Origin: Torreya grandis
Taxonomy: Eukaryota; Streptophyta; Pinopsida; Cupressales; Taxaceae
DNA: 64,000 nt
NCBI GenBank assembly: GCA_037957365.1
Contig: JARHVA010002685.1
Span: forward strand, 2,106,001 to 2,170,000
Direction: 5' to 3'
Every line of letters starts with the position of its first letter. Position 1 is the stretch's first letter. Below the pieces are notes generated by a model, which searched no databases, was not told the origin of the DNA, and saw only the letters and a list, made by a program, of their open reading frames with translations. This document shows, in pieces, positions 37,162-50,111 of this stretch. Made by a program: the position numbers and the translations under genes.

Positions 37162-40100
37162 TGTTGATAATTTGGCCTCCTAGGAAAACTATCAACCCTT
37201 CTAATTAAAAATTTCTCATGAGACCCTCCTTCAAGCTTACATGAGTCTTCCTAAATCATGTCATGATCTTCAAATGGTCTTTTTAAAGCCTTTTATCATT
37301 GTTTAAGGTTTCATTTTATGTTTTAGGGGTTGTTTGAGGAATCATCATGTGATAGCATATTTTGAATCATTGGGTGACATATTTTGTGTTTGGGTGAGTG
37401 GTAGGGTGTAAAGTGCCTTTGTATCCTAAAAAGTGGTCTATACCTTGTTTTACAAAGTCAAGGTATTTTAGCAGAAATTAAGGTATTTAGAGAAGTCAAG
37501 GTTTCTTATTCTCATAATATTTATAATTGTTTAACTACTTCTTATAAGAGAGGCCTTATCAGTAGTATATATGGGATATATAGGTCATTTTGAGTCTTAA
37601 CATGAGATCTAATGATGTTTCCAAGGTCATATTATATAGCCTATAGTCAATATTATTTAAGGCTCCAATTAGCCTACCAAGTCATCAAATTCCCTTTCAA
37701 ACATGCCATATAGGTTAACCTTCATATTAGAAGCCTTTGAATAAGGTGTCATATCAAAAAGAGGTGTTTTAAAAGGTCTAATAGTCATTCCATGTAATAA
37801 CAAAGTGGTCTTATATGCAAAAGGGGTATTTTTAGGGGTCAAATATCATTTATTCACCATAAAGAGAATGACATGCTTTAAAAATGACCTTTCATCTTCC
37901 TTCCATCCATACCCCTTTCTTTTAAAGTGTATTTGATTTATATTTACCCTCTCTTATTCTTTAATGGGTTACTAAGATCTCAATACTAAAAAAATGTATG
38001 AAAATGAGGTTTTACAAGTGTTTCCAAGTCTTATACAGATTTATATGATCAAGGTAGAGTTAGAGGAGGTCAAAAATCTAATGTGTTATCCCTTGAAGGA
38101 ATCATGGAAAAGAATCCATTTCTCAAACGTGTAGAGGAAGGCATAAATGGTAACAAGATCACCATCGAGCCTTTGGAAATCTCACAAGAGCCAGTTTGAG
38201 TTATATGGTATAGTTTATACAAAGGGACTTAGATCCCAAGATGTTATCTATAGGTGTATTCCCTAGTGGGATTGAAATTAGTGCCATTAGTCTGTAGATA
38301 AAATTCCTAGGCTTTATGAACAATCACTATGACCCTCAAGTAATCTTAAACATTTACAAAACCTTAGTGGATCAGTTTTGGGTAATCATTCTTGTAAAAA
38401 AAGAACTTGTTAAATAATGAGTGTATTTTAAAAGTACCATTATATGTCTACACCTAATTTTTTCACTTTCATCCACCAACAAGGGCATGTGTGACATTGA
38501 GGAATAGGCAAAATGCTCCACAAAGTAGTTGGTAGGTTGAGAACTAGGCCATTATTTTATTTGTGTTTTGAAGTGTATTTAGGGTTAATGTATCCAATGG
38601 TTGTAAATGTTATTCTCACCCTATTTTCCATTTAAGGCTCCCAAACCACCTAGTCATTCCAAAAAAAAAAAAAATCTAAGCAACACTCATGTTCCCAGCT
38701 AATTGGACTTTGTATAGACTATTTGTTTATGGGTGATCAAAGTTGGTCTTATAGTGCATTGCCAAAAGGAGAGTGAGAGTCCTATTGAATTAAAAAATAC
38801 AAAATAATATGTTTTTAGTATTTAAGTATCTTTTTTCCCCCAAAGGATACCTAAGAGCATGGGAATGCATACCTACATGTCTACAAAGCTATGGGTCAAC
38901 TTTTGGCATGTAATTGTTGAAAATGCATTAAGGTGAGTGATTTTGAAGGTTTAATGATAATGGTAAGTGAAAGGTTAAAAAATTTGAGATGGTAAAATAT
39001 TGTTAGAAAATCATGTATTTAGATCTAATATCTAAGACAACAAAAGACACATATATGCCTTTTTAGGGATTCAAGATTGGTATTCAAAATTGAGATGAAA
39101 GAACATTATTAAAAAATGATTTTAAGTCTTGAGTGAATGGAAAATATGAATTAAGTCAAAATAGGCCTCAATAAATGTTAGGAGAATATGACCAAATCCA
39201 AATCATTTTAGTCTCATAATTATAATTAGTTTCCCAAATACAAGCTTACTTAGAATGAAAGGTATCATTTTGGTTTGAGATAAATTAAATCCATAAAAAA
39301 GAGTTAGGGAAAATTTAGGGAGGCACTCAAGATTCCATAAGACCATAGAGAATTATCATTATCTTATAGATATTTTTACATCAAATTACCTTCCTGAGAC
39401 CTCTCTAACACATTCTCCATAATGTGTGTTCTAGGTAGATAATTATCCCTTTAACCATTTTAGGCTTGAACCAGTATAAATGGAACCTACAGATGCATAT
39501 ACGATACCTAGAAAAATAATAACGTATTTCCAATAGATCTAAATTTCACATTGAACTCACATGGTGATTAAGTAAACCAAAAAAGTGGAACCAAATTCAC
39601 CTATAGGCCAGTCTTGAAAAGGTAGATCTATGATTGCAAAGTTAAGTGGAATATGGTTTGGGTGGAAGACCAGGTGGTTCTATGGAGGTGATAATACCCC
39701 ATATATCATGTTTTAGTCATTGGTAAAACATCAAGTGATAAAAAAATAGATGATGTCCATACTTATTTCAAACATACCCATTAAACTCCTACTACTAGGG
39801 TCATAGAGAAGAGTGGATATAATGATTTCATGCATGGATGTAAGTTAAAAGAGTGATAAACATGCCCCTTGACTTTTATACCAATGTTATATATTCTCCA
39901 TTGAGATAGTTTTGTATTTTGAAACAAAATGAGGAGCCTTGACATATTAATGAGGCCTAAATAGGTAGTCACAGGTCTAAGCATGAAATGGGAAGAAAGA
40001 TTGAATGATTGAGAATATTTGGAGGACTGAAGGACCTAAACAGGTGAGTAATTATATTACTAGGTTTTTGGATGGATTTTAACTCATGAAATCAAGAGGA

Positions 40101-42335
40101 AACCCTAAGAATATAAGAAATAGACATCTAGGGTCAAGAAGCTTAGCTAGCCACCAAACCCTTGTAGTGAACTAGCAAGTTTTAGAGCCTTTTGAAGACC
40201 ATTTCAAATTTAAAAATAATTTTTAAACATGTTCTAAGTTTACTCAAACTTTTGGGATTTATTTAAATCAATAATAAACCTATGGGAGGCCTTTAAGCAC
40301 AAACTTCTCTCTCAACCTATTTACACAGTCCTCCGCACATGAGAAAGCCCTTTGTGAATATCATAGCTCAACTAATATAATGAATGGAAGGGAATAAAAA
40401 TGAGATATGCTTGGGAGGTATTCTTTCTCTATTTTCATAGTAATATTTATTGAGTGAAAATATCTACAAGTTATAAATAAATGCTAAAAATGTAGGGTAG
40501 TCACAAAATGTATACTTGAGCTTAAGAGACCACAAACCTTCACTCATAACTTCATTAATATTTTTCATGGGACCCAAAGGATTTTTTGGATGGTAGAGAG
40601 GGTTTTGACATAAGAATCTTGGCATTGGTTCCCTCATTGGACTTCCCAAATCTATAAAGCGTCACTAATAATGGAGGTCTCATCAAACCATATTTTTACC
40701 TTGAGAAAGAGTTATAAGGTCATCAAATTTAGCTCATCTCTTTCTTGATAGTTTACATGGTGTAAAAATTAGTTTGGAGGAATTTGAGGGGTCTATCCAC
40801 TCCAATATTATGGTACTAAGAAGGAGGGATAAGATCTATTCTCTATGAACAATCTTTAAGATATAAAGTCATCTAAAACCTTTTTAAAACCCTAGTAGGA
40901 ACTCAATAGAGGAAAAATTGAGGGAAATTAGTCTAAATGACTTTTTTTGTATTGGTAAATACCTAAATTACATTTTAAACTTTAATAATGTTCTACTCAT
41001 GTCACTAGATTATATGGAAACTTGTATGGATACACCAAATACACCTATTTTACAAGATTTCATGGTGAATCTAAGGTGAAAAGATAATTGATCATGTAAA
41101 AATAATTTAAGAGGATGATGTGATATTTTTTAATACCTTATCAAGCCATAAAATACACTATACTCACCTAGAAATTCTTTTTCAGGCTTGGACTATAGAG
41201 GTAGTCTAGAGGTGCTAGTAAAGGATGACCTAGTCACCTAGATGAACAAGAATTAAAGATATACACTACCTAAAAGACAAAATTCTTGGTATGATATGAT
41301 TTTTTAGTCTTTAATTATGTTTATTAACCAATTAATAAGGTTATATTCTATTTTCATGGCCATCCAAGTGATGAGTACCGAGTGACTAGGCCTAATTGCC
41401 TATTAGGCCTATTTGGTCAACAAAATACGATGTCTCTTGGTAGAGAGGGATGATAAGAGAGTAAATGGAGAAAAATAAACATATTTTTTACTACTATATT
41501 GAGGAAATAATGCACATTTCATGGTAATTATGGAGTATGGGGTAGTTTTAGACCTATTCAACATGTAAAGAGAGAGGTGGGCTAGTTGAGGCTTTATTAA
41601 GGCCAAGATAGACCATATTATACCATTATAATTTCCAAGGGAAGAAGTGGTTGATAAATTTTGCATGATCATAACTTTAATGAGGTCAAATCAATATTTA
41701 AATAGCCTCTACCACTCCATCTCTATGACACAACTCTATGAATACTATTAAGTAAAGATGCCTCATGCAATGGAAAGGGATAGAAGGTGGTGTCTCATGC
41801 ATGGTATTTCTAATTTGAAACTAAAAATAGAGGTATATTACATTATTTATGAGTTTTATCTCTATCTTTTCCCTCTTTATCTTATCTTATTATATAAACT
41901 ATGCTTCAAAATCCATTATATGACCCCTTTACTGGGCATGTGAAAGTTCTACCCATTTGTATCTAAAAACATGAGATAATAAAAGATTGATTAAACATCC
42001 TTTATATTGGTATTATAGTGTATAAATTCTAGTTATATTTTCAAAATTGGTTGATTATTCTCCCTTTGTAGGTTCTTATTTCCATCTATGTACTAGTTAG
42101 GTTGTTTTATGTAAGTTACATGGTGTGTAAAGGTGTTTATGTTTATGATCATTTCAAAAAAATTGAGTGTCCTAAACTGTAACTTTCATTCATAATTCTT
42201 AGGCCATAGTCACTTAGCACAACCTCCATATGAATCACTAATGTGTAAGAGTCTTTGAGGGAGAGCATGTGTCAGTAATCAATATTTGTCTTGTCCATAA
42301 GTGTTATTTAAAACTCAAGTAAAGGAGACACAACA
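37162..42335 (+). repeat. Element B, 5' LTR
   Basis: The first 3.65 kb match 45357-49018 closely, for example AAATGGTCTTTTTAAAG near the start and CCATTTTAGGCTTGAACCAG at 39455 and 47650. From about 40830 to 42335 there is no second copy to compare, so the right end is inferred from the CAACA followed by TATTGGTGCATCACC arrangement, as in A. Internal similarity exists: the block TATGAACAATC plus TAAAACC near 38318 recurs diverged near 40846. A TATA-like ATTATATAAAC lies near 41888. Confidence 0.65.
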
Positions 42336-42560
42336 TATTGGTGCATCACCCCCATAGCTTAGGTTTGATTTCATGTCATTTATATCCCTTTCCATTGGGA
42401 AGATAGGTAGGTTTAGGAATTGAGCCTAGATGATACATCAGGGGAGCTAGCCCAAAAACTAGAGGTTTATATCTCACTCAATAGGCTACACACACCTAGA
42501 GGTGATCCTATTGTATCATTTGGATGAGGCATATATGAAACACCTTTGCATCAAGGATGA
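42336..42560 (+). promoter_or_regulatory. Candidate primer site and conserved leader of B
   Basis: TTGGTGCATCACC (42338-42350) directly follows the inferred LTR end. The leader holds GATGATACATCAGGGGAGC and GGTGATCCTATTGTATCA, matching the leaders of A and, on the other strand, F. Confidence 0.5.
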
Positions 42561-42789
42561 AATATAGACTAATAAAAATTTATATCATGATCGATGGGAC
42601 TCAAATTCAAGGAGGTTTCAACACTTACTCCCACCATTTAGTGATCTCAAGGAGACTCATCATTATGGTGGCATATTAGCACTCAAGTTAATGCCCACAG
42701 TCATCACAAGATCTTTATCAAGGGGTAAGAATAAGTTATTTTTATATTTCACCTTTATCTTTATTTGTGTCATGATGTTTGAAATATAT

Positions 42790-44900
42790 GATTAATTCAT
42801 GTTCTACACTTCCTTATCAATATTATTTGGACCGATACCATCCTCACCATGAACCTTACCAATCCTATATTAACCCCTATCGATAATCCAATACACCATA
42901 TTATTATTATATTGATCTAAATTATAATTATTATGAGCCTTATCCTTTACAAAACTTTAATTATCTATATGATCATCCTTAATATCATCCTTCTTGACAA
43001 CCTTGATATCATGAGTACTATCCCTCCGTCCCTACCCAGCTACTCTTTCAAGCTACACCTATTTCCTCCAATAAGTGAAATGAGATAAAAGGCATAAGTC
43101 ATATCATTGGCAATGAGGATTTAACCTTTAAAGAGTATCAATCTCAATTAAATAATTTATATAAGCCTCTTACTACCCCATGTCATCCTTCTTAGACCAC
43201 TTCTCCCATACTAAATCCAAACCTAGAAGAGAGGAAGGTTACAAAGTTTAAAACAAGGATATTTCAAAGGTTTAAAATATCCCAACCTCTTCCTCAAGCT
43301 CAATTTTTCCAAGGATGTCAAGGTATGTGAAAATAGGAATAAGTTTTGAGAACCAATCCTAATAAATTACCAATATTTTAGAGTAACTCTTCAACCTCTA
43401 AACTCACTCAAGAACAACATGTAAAACCTTATGTTCGTACTCCACTAGTTGGACATTATTTCCCTCCCACCATCTCATTATTTAAAGGAGGACATGTTGT
43501 TTGGATAGTATATGATAAACATCTAAATGAAGATACTTATTTTTTAGTAAAGGTTGATGAAGTCATGAACACATGGAAACCTTCTTAGACTAGGTACACG
43601 AGATATAAAATGCCTGATCTTTTTGCTATTTAGGTGAAGTAACTAGACTTGCAAGAAGAGAGACTTGATGGAGTGGTATTTAATTTCAAGGAAAGTATAT
43701 TAGAATCTATGAATTTACCTTAAAAAATTTCCAATCAAGATGTCCAAGTAATGGTTATAGTGAATATATAGTTGGGTAGTCCTCAAAATGCCTCTAGTAG
43801 CCAAGATAAAGTAAGCATCCTAGGTGAACCCCTTTATTTAATTTCAAGTGATGATCAAAATGATGAAATTCAGTATCATTAACATAGTATTATTAAATAG
43901 GGGGATAATTATAGTAACCATGATTTTACTGAAGAGTACATATGGTTTTAGACCTTATGGAGCTTACATGTTTCATAGAGGATGAGATTGATCAACTTGT
44001 AAAATGTGAGTTTGAATAAGTCCAAGAAGAGCATACAACAATGATTAAAATGGGAGTTATTGATGATCAAAAAAGGATTGATAAAGATTGAAAATAATTG
44101 TACCATGTTTTCTTGAAGAGCTTGAAGATATAGGTATGAAAACTTTGCAACAATAAACGTTTGCAATCTTTGATCAACTAAAACATCAAAACAAACCTAA
44201 AGATACAACTAGGTAGATTGGGAATGATCTTTATCAAATGGAAGTAGGTTGTAATCAAATTGAGGGAATTGAAGAGATCAAAATGGATGAATTGGAACTT
44301 AAAGGAGGACATCTTGAGCCTAGAGGGAAGCTTGAGAATGAGCTTACAGCTGGTATAGAGATTGGAGGCCCTCTAAGAAAATAAGTTGAGGTTTTCAATG
44401 ATTTTGACATGGTTCATAATAAGAAAGAAGATAAACCTAGAGAAGCTACATTAAAATCACCCCATAGATGCATATAAGTATTTGAAACCCTTGACATCAT
44501 TATAGATCTTGATGAAAATCATGAAAATGACATTCAAGTTTGTCCAATTTAGATTGATAAAAAAGGAGAGCAAAAATATGATTGGTAGTAGAATATTGAG
44601 ATTATTCAAGAGATTGAAGGCCTATATGAAAGTACATTCACTATTTAAGGTCTTTCCAATGAGGATATTGGTTAAGACATACTAATTAAAGATAATGGTA
44701 TAGCTTGGTGTGAGCCTACCAAGCTCCTAGAAGATATTGATGAGCTTGCATTAGTTGGTAGGAAGCACAAGGTCACCCAAGATGATATAAAGAATCAAAA
44801 AGCATGCTTAGATGAAGTACCATTTATTGAGGTTTAAATTAAGGAGAATCATGAGGTAGGTCTTGATGTAAGATAAGAGTATGTCTTGATAGGAGTTTGG
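42790..44900 (+). pseudogene. Polyprotein relic of element B, unrecognised acidic part
   Basis: Coding-like + strand sequence with many stops and shifts. Its middle (about 44080-44540) reads as acidic and amphipathic, with pieces such as LEELEDIGMKTLQQ, EIKMDELELKGGHLEP and LDIIIDLDENHENDIQVC. Composition and position after the leader resemble the acidic gag-like relic of array A, but I could not align them residue by residue. No zinc knuckle, protease, polymerase or integrase motif was found. The likely role is structural (gag-like); this is inference from context. The frame at 43948-44166 on the - strand is a shadow. Confidence 0.4.
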
Positions 44901-45290
44901 TTTTCAGCTGCCACCTCACTTGAAAGCATACCATGAGGAGTTTCATTCAAGGAAAACATGAAGAAAATAATTCCAAGTTCTAAGGTGTAGCTTTCCTCAT
45001 GCCATTATTCATCTCATGAAGTAAAGGATCCAATGAACTTCCCCTTTGACCTAATAGGAGGAAGGAATATTTAGGTTAGTTGTTTATAGTAGGTTAAACT
45101 TATCTTGTTTCAAAAAAGTGTTTATCAACACAAGTGTGGTGTGTTTGATTCCTACTTTGCTTGGTTTCTTGTCTTTATTATGTATGTGTGAGTTTTTTGT
45201 ATTCCTTGAAGCTTAAAAGGTGATAAGTTTGTTTTAAAATTGAAGTAGATTGGTCATCTCAAGTCATGATAGCAATGTGTAGATACCTTG

Positions 45291-45305
45291 CCCAAAGGAG
45301 GAGAT
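45291..45305 (+). promoter_or_regulatory. Polypurine-tract-like site of B
   Basis: CCCAAAGGAGGAGAT resembles the CCAAGGGGGAGAT tract that usually precedes the 3' LTR in plant LTR elements. It lies 51 bases before the LTR start instead of touching it, which suggests a small insertion at the junction. Confidence 0.45.
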
Positions 45306-45356
45306 AAATAATTCTCTTGACCATTAGGAAAGTCAACCCTTATGAGTTGTCAAGAA

Positions 45357-48300
45357 TGTTTATAATTTGGACTCCCATGCCAAATATCAACCCTTATAGT
45401 TAAAAAATTTCTCATGATACCCTCCTTCAATCTTTCATGAGTCTTCCTTAATCTTGTCATGATATCCAAATGGTCTTTTTAAAGGCTTTTAGCATTTTTT
45501 AAGGTTTCATTATATGTGTTAGGGTTTACTTGAGGAATCATCATGTGATAACATCTTGTGAGTCATTGGGTGAAACATTATGTCTTCATAGGTTGTCCTT
45601 GGGTGAGTGAAAGGGAGTCAAGTGCCTTTTGATTCTTAAAAGTGGCATGTACCTTGTTTTACAAAGTTGAGGTATTTTAGCAAAAATTAAGGTATTTGGA
45701 GAAGTTAAGGTTTCTTGTTATCATAGAATTTCTACTTGTTTTAGATACTTATTATGGGAGAGAAATTTTCATCAAGATTTAGGGGATATGAAAGTCAATT
45801 TTAGTCTTAACATGAGGTCTAATGATGTACCTGAGGTCATAGTTTATATCCTATTAGTCAAGATTATTTCAAGCTCTAATTATCCCATCAAGTCATTAAA
45901 TTCCCTTCCAAGCATGACATATGGGTCAACCTTCATATTAGAATCCTTTGAAGAGAGTGTCACATTGAAATGATGATTTTTCAAAGGTCTCATAATCATT
46001 CCAAGTAATAACAAAGTGACTTATATGTAAAAAGGGGTCTTTGTCTGGGTCAAATATGATTTATTCACAATAAAGAGCCTCAAATGCTTGACAAATGAAC
46101 TTTAAACTCCTATCCATCCATACCCCTTTGTTTTAAAAATTATGTAGTTTCTCTTTTCCCATCTATTATTGTCTAATGGGTTCCTAAGATCTCAATCATG
46201 AAAAAGTATAGGAAAATGAGGTTTTACATGTGTTTCCAAGGCTTGTACAAAAATTTATGATTAGGTTAGAGTCAAATAAGGTCAAAAATATAATGTGAGG
46301 TCTCTCTTAGGCATCATGGAAAGGAAGCCATGTCTCAAACGTTTAAATTAAATTAGAAATGGTAAAAACATCTCCATCAAGTCTTTGGCAAGCTCATAAG
46401 GGCTAGTTTGAGTTGGATGGTATGGTATGTATAAAGGGAGCCAAAAACCAATAAATAAGATATAGGTGGAGTCCCTAATGGGATTGAAATTATTGGAATT
46501 GGTATATATATCAAATCACTAAGATTTATGAACAATCACAAAGAACCCTAGGTGGTCTTAAACCCTTTCAAAACCCTAATGACTCATTTTTGGTTAATAA
46601 TTCCAGAAAAAAAATGAAATTTTTAGAGAATGAGAGTGTTTGATAAGGACCCTTAGAGGTATACACATTAATTTTTCACTTTCACCCACCAATAGGGGCA
46701 TGTGTGATATTGAGGAACATATAAAAAGCTCCATAAAGTAGTTGGTAGGTTGAGAACTAGACCATTGTTATCTCTATGTTTTGAATTTTATTAAGGTTTA
46801 ATACATCAAATGGTTGTGAATATTATTATAACATTATTTTACATCCAAGTCTCCCTAACCACCTAGTCATTCCATACAAAATCTTCTAACTAACACTCAT
46901 GCTTCCAGCCAATTAAACTGCATAAGGACTATTTATTTTAGGGTGATTGAAGGTGGTCTTCTAGTGCATTTTCAAAAGGAGAGTGAGAGTCACATTGAAT
47001 ACAAAGAGATAAATAAATGATGTTTTTAGAATTTAATTATATTGTTTCCACTAAAGGAGACATAAAAGCATGGGAATATAGACCTGTAGATCTACTTTTC
47101 ATATGTAATTGTTGAAAATGCACTAAGGTGAGTGATTGTGAAGGTTTAAGGATAATGGAAAGTGCAAGGTTAAAATATATAATATGGTTAAGTAATATTA
47201 TAAAAATTATTTATTTATATCTAGTTTCTAAGATACTGAAATACACATACAGGGATGCTTAGGGCTTCAATATTTGTCTTTAAACTTGAGACAAAAGAGT
47301 AATATTCAACCTTGAGTTTAATTCTTGAATGAATTGAAAATATGAATGAAGTAAAAATAGACCTAAGGAAATGTCAATAGAATGTGACCAAATCTAACTC
47401 ACTTCAGCCTTGAAAACACATTCAATTAACTAGATACAGGTCAATTTATAAATAAATGTGTCATATGGGTTTGAGAGACATTGAAGCCATAAAAGAGTTA
47501 GGGAGGAATCAGGGAGGAACTAAAGATTTAAGAAGACAAAAGATAATTATCATGATATTATAGAGCTTCTCACAATAAATGAATTTTTTAAGACCCCTCT
47601 AAATCATTCTCCCCAATGTGTGTTCTAGGTAGATAATTAACCTTTTAACCATTTTAGGCTTGAACCAGTATAAAAGGAACCTAAGGATGCATATGAGAGA
47701 ATTAAAAAACAATAATGTCTATCCAATTATATCCAAATTTTACATTTCACTCACATGATGATGAAATAGACTAAGGAAGTAGACCCAAATTCACCTATAG
47801 GATGGTCATGAAAAGGTAGAATCTGATCATAAAGTTGAGTGGAAAATATATTGGGTGGAAGAATAAATGATTATATGTAGGTAATAAGACCCTATATATC
47901 ATGTTTCATTAATTGGTAAAACATCAAGTGCCAAAAAAATCGATTATGTTCATACTTATTGTAGACAAGCCCATTAAACTCCTATAGGAAGGGCCTTAGA
48001 GAAGATTTGAGATATTTGAACCATGCATGGATGAAAGGTAAATGAGTGTGAAATAGGTATCTTGAATTATCTACCAAAGTTGCATGGTCTCCATTCACAT
48101 AAGTTGGTATTTTGAAACAAAATGAGGAGTTTTGACATGCTAATTATGCCTAAATAGGTAGTCACAAGCCTAAGCATGAAAAGGGAAGACAAATTGAATG
48201 ATTTTGAATATTTGGAGAATTGAATACCGCAAGAAGGTGAGTGATGATGTTCTTAGGTTGGTCCATGGATTTTATCTTATGTAATTAAGAGGAAACCCCA

Positions 48301-49018
48301 ATAACCTTAGAAATAAACATATAGGGTCAAAAATCTTAGTTAACCAATAAACCCTCATAGTGAACTAGCATATTTTAGAGCCTTTTGAAGAGCACTTCCC
48401 ATTTCTAAAAAAATTAGAAACATTTTTTGAGTTTCATAAAAATTATGGGATGTCATTTCAATCAATGATGAACTTGTGGGATCATTTTAAGTGTAGAATT
48501 CTCTCTTAACCTACTTGCATAGTCTTCCACACTTGAGAAGGCCTTTTGTGAAGCTAATAACTCCACCAAGATGATGCATGGAAGAGAATTAAAATGAGAG
48601 ATACTTGGGAGATATTCATGATCCATTTTCATGGTAATATTTGTCAAGTCTAAAGAACTATAGGTTATAAATAGATGTTAAGAATTTATGGCAATCACAA
48701 AATGTATAATTGAGCCTGAGAGGCTACCAACCTGCACTCAAAATTTCATTAAGGTTTTTCATGAGATAAAAAGGAGTTTATGTAAGGTGGGTACTATTTT
48801 TGACCTTAGAATAATGGCATTCATTCCCTCATCAGATCTCCCAACTCTATAAACCATAAATAATACTTAAATTCTCATTACACCCTATTTTTTCCTTGAA
48901 AAAGAGTTTTAAGGTCATCAACTTTGGCTTATATCCTTCCTAAAAGTTTGCATGGTGGAAAAAATAGTTTGTAGTAGTTGGAAGGGTCTATCAAATCTAA
49001 TTGGTATTAAGAAGGTGT
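45357..49018 (+). repeat. Element B, 3' LTR, truncated
   Basis: Matches 37162 to about 40830 and ends at GGTATTAAGAAGGTGT, immediately before the start of element C. About 1.5 kb of its right end is missing and does not reappear after C. Confidence 0.8.
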
Positions 49019-49818
49019 TGATGCCCAATAGTGTATCACAGGTGGTTTAGAGTGTTTAACACTACTCAATTATGGATTCAAAGAATCTAATGCATGAGAT
49101 TTAGTTTGTGACATTCTTGATATATTTTGTGTAATAATGGAAGAATAAGTGAACTATTTAAAAAAAATTATAATGTTTGATTATTGGGAGAAACCATGGC
49201 CTAATAGATAACTTTTGAAAATGAAAATAATTTGGACTAAATGAAGTTAATTATGATTAAAAAAAAACAAAGTCTAAAGTCTAAGACAATATGTGTATTT
49301 ATAGTGTAAACTAATATAAGGTGAATTCATCAAAAAATAAGCAAAATGAAGGGTAGGGTAGAGAATAAATTATGACAATGTTCAAAATTTATCTAAACAT
49401 GCACTTAAAACCAATGTATGACATACAATTGATTAAGATGAAATCTTATCACACATTAGGAAAACATATAAGGAATGTGGAAATAATGAAAATAAGAACT
49501 AAGATCACTTTAAACATTTACCCATGTGAAAAGAAAATGAAATGAAATGAAAAGAAAATGAAATGAACCTAATAAATTTCAATCAATCTATCACTATCAA
49601 AAATTGAAATATTTGCATTTAAAAGGTGCACATCAAGAATTCATAAGAACCATTCAAATTTGAATGTTAGACTAGACAAGTGAGAGAGCAACCATATTAA
49701 TGATCACACAAACAAATGAGACAAAAATTTTAAAATTCTCTGCTTGTATTGATTGCTCTAAATTTGCACAAAGTTTTCTTTCTCTAAAAATCCCTCTATT
49801 TTACAATTGATTTTACCC

Positions 49819-49830
49819 CTTATATATACA
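49819..49830 (-). promoter_or_regulatory. TATA box of C 3' LTR
   Basis: TGTATATATAAGG on the - strand, about 0.8 kb before the LTR end. The other LTR has CTATATAAGGGG in the same place. It lies downstream of the ORF stop, so the ORF falls in U3. Confidence 0.6.
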
Positions 49831-50111
49831 AATAAAGAGGTATGTCGGTCAATCTTAGCATATTAAAATTGTACATGTGTCATAGATAGGTGTCCTTTCT
49901 ACAATGTTCTAGAATATGACATTTTCTAATGGATTGACCTATAGGCAATGTGATTTACAAGTTTCACATGCCTTTACAAAAATAATATTATCTTTTCAAA
50001 GGTTATAAATATCAAGTTACAAAAGATTATATTTAAGTCAACTAATTTGACTTTAGGTCTCCATTATTGTTGAGGTCTCTTCTTTCTACTTTAAAACATT
50101 TATTTTTCATG

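Larger units (their letters stand above)
37162..49018 (+). mobile_element. Element B: long-LTR retrotransposon relic
   Basis: A direct repeat (37162 onward and 45357 onward) starting TGTTGATAATTTGG or TGTTTATAATTTGG flanks a 3.0 kb interior. The first LTR appears to run to 42335 (about 5.2 kb). The second is cut at 49018 by element C. The interior holds a decayed acidic polyprotein without polymerase or integrase. The leader resembles that of array A, so B is a related, probably non-autonomous, element. Confidence 0.75.

Noticed and set aside
41409..41672. 87-codon - strand frame in B LTR
   Set aside because: The 3' LTR of B is truncated before this place, so it cannot be compared, and it matches nothing known.
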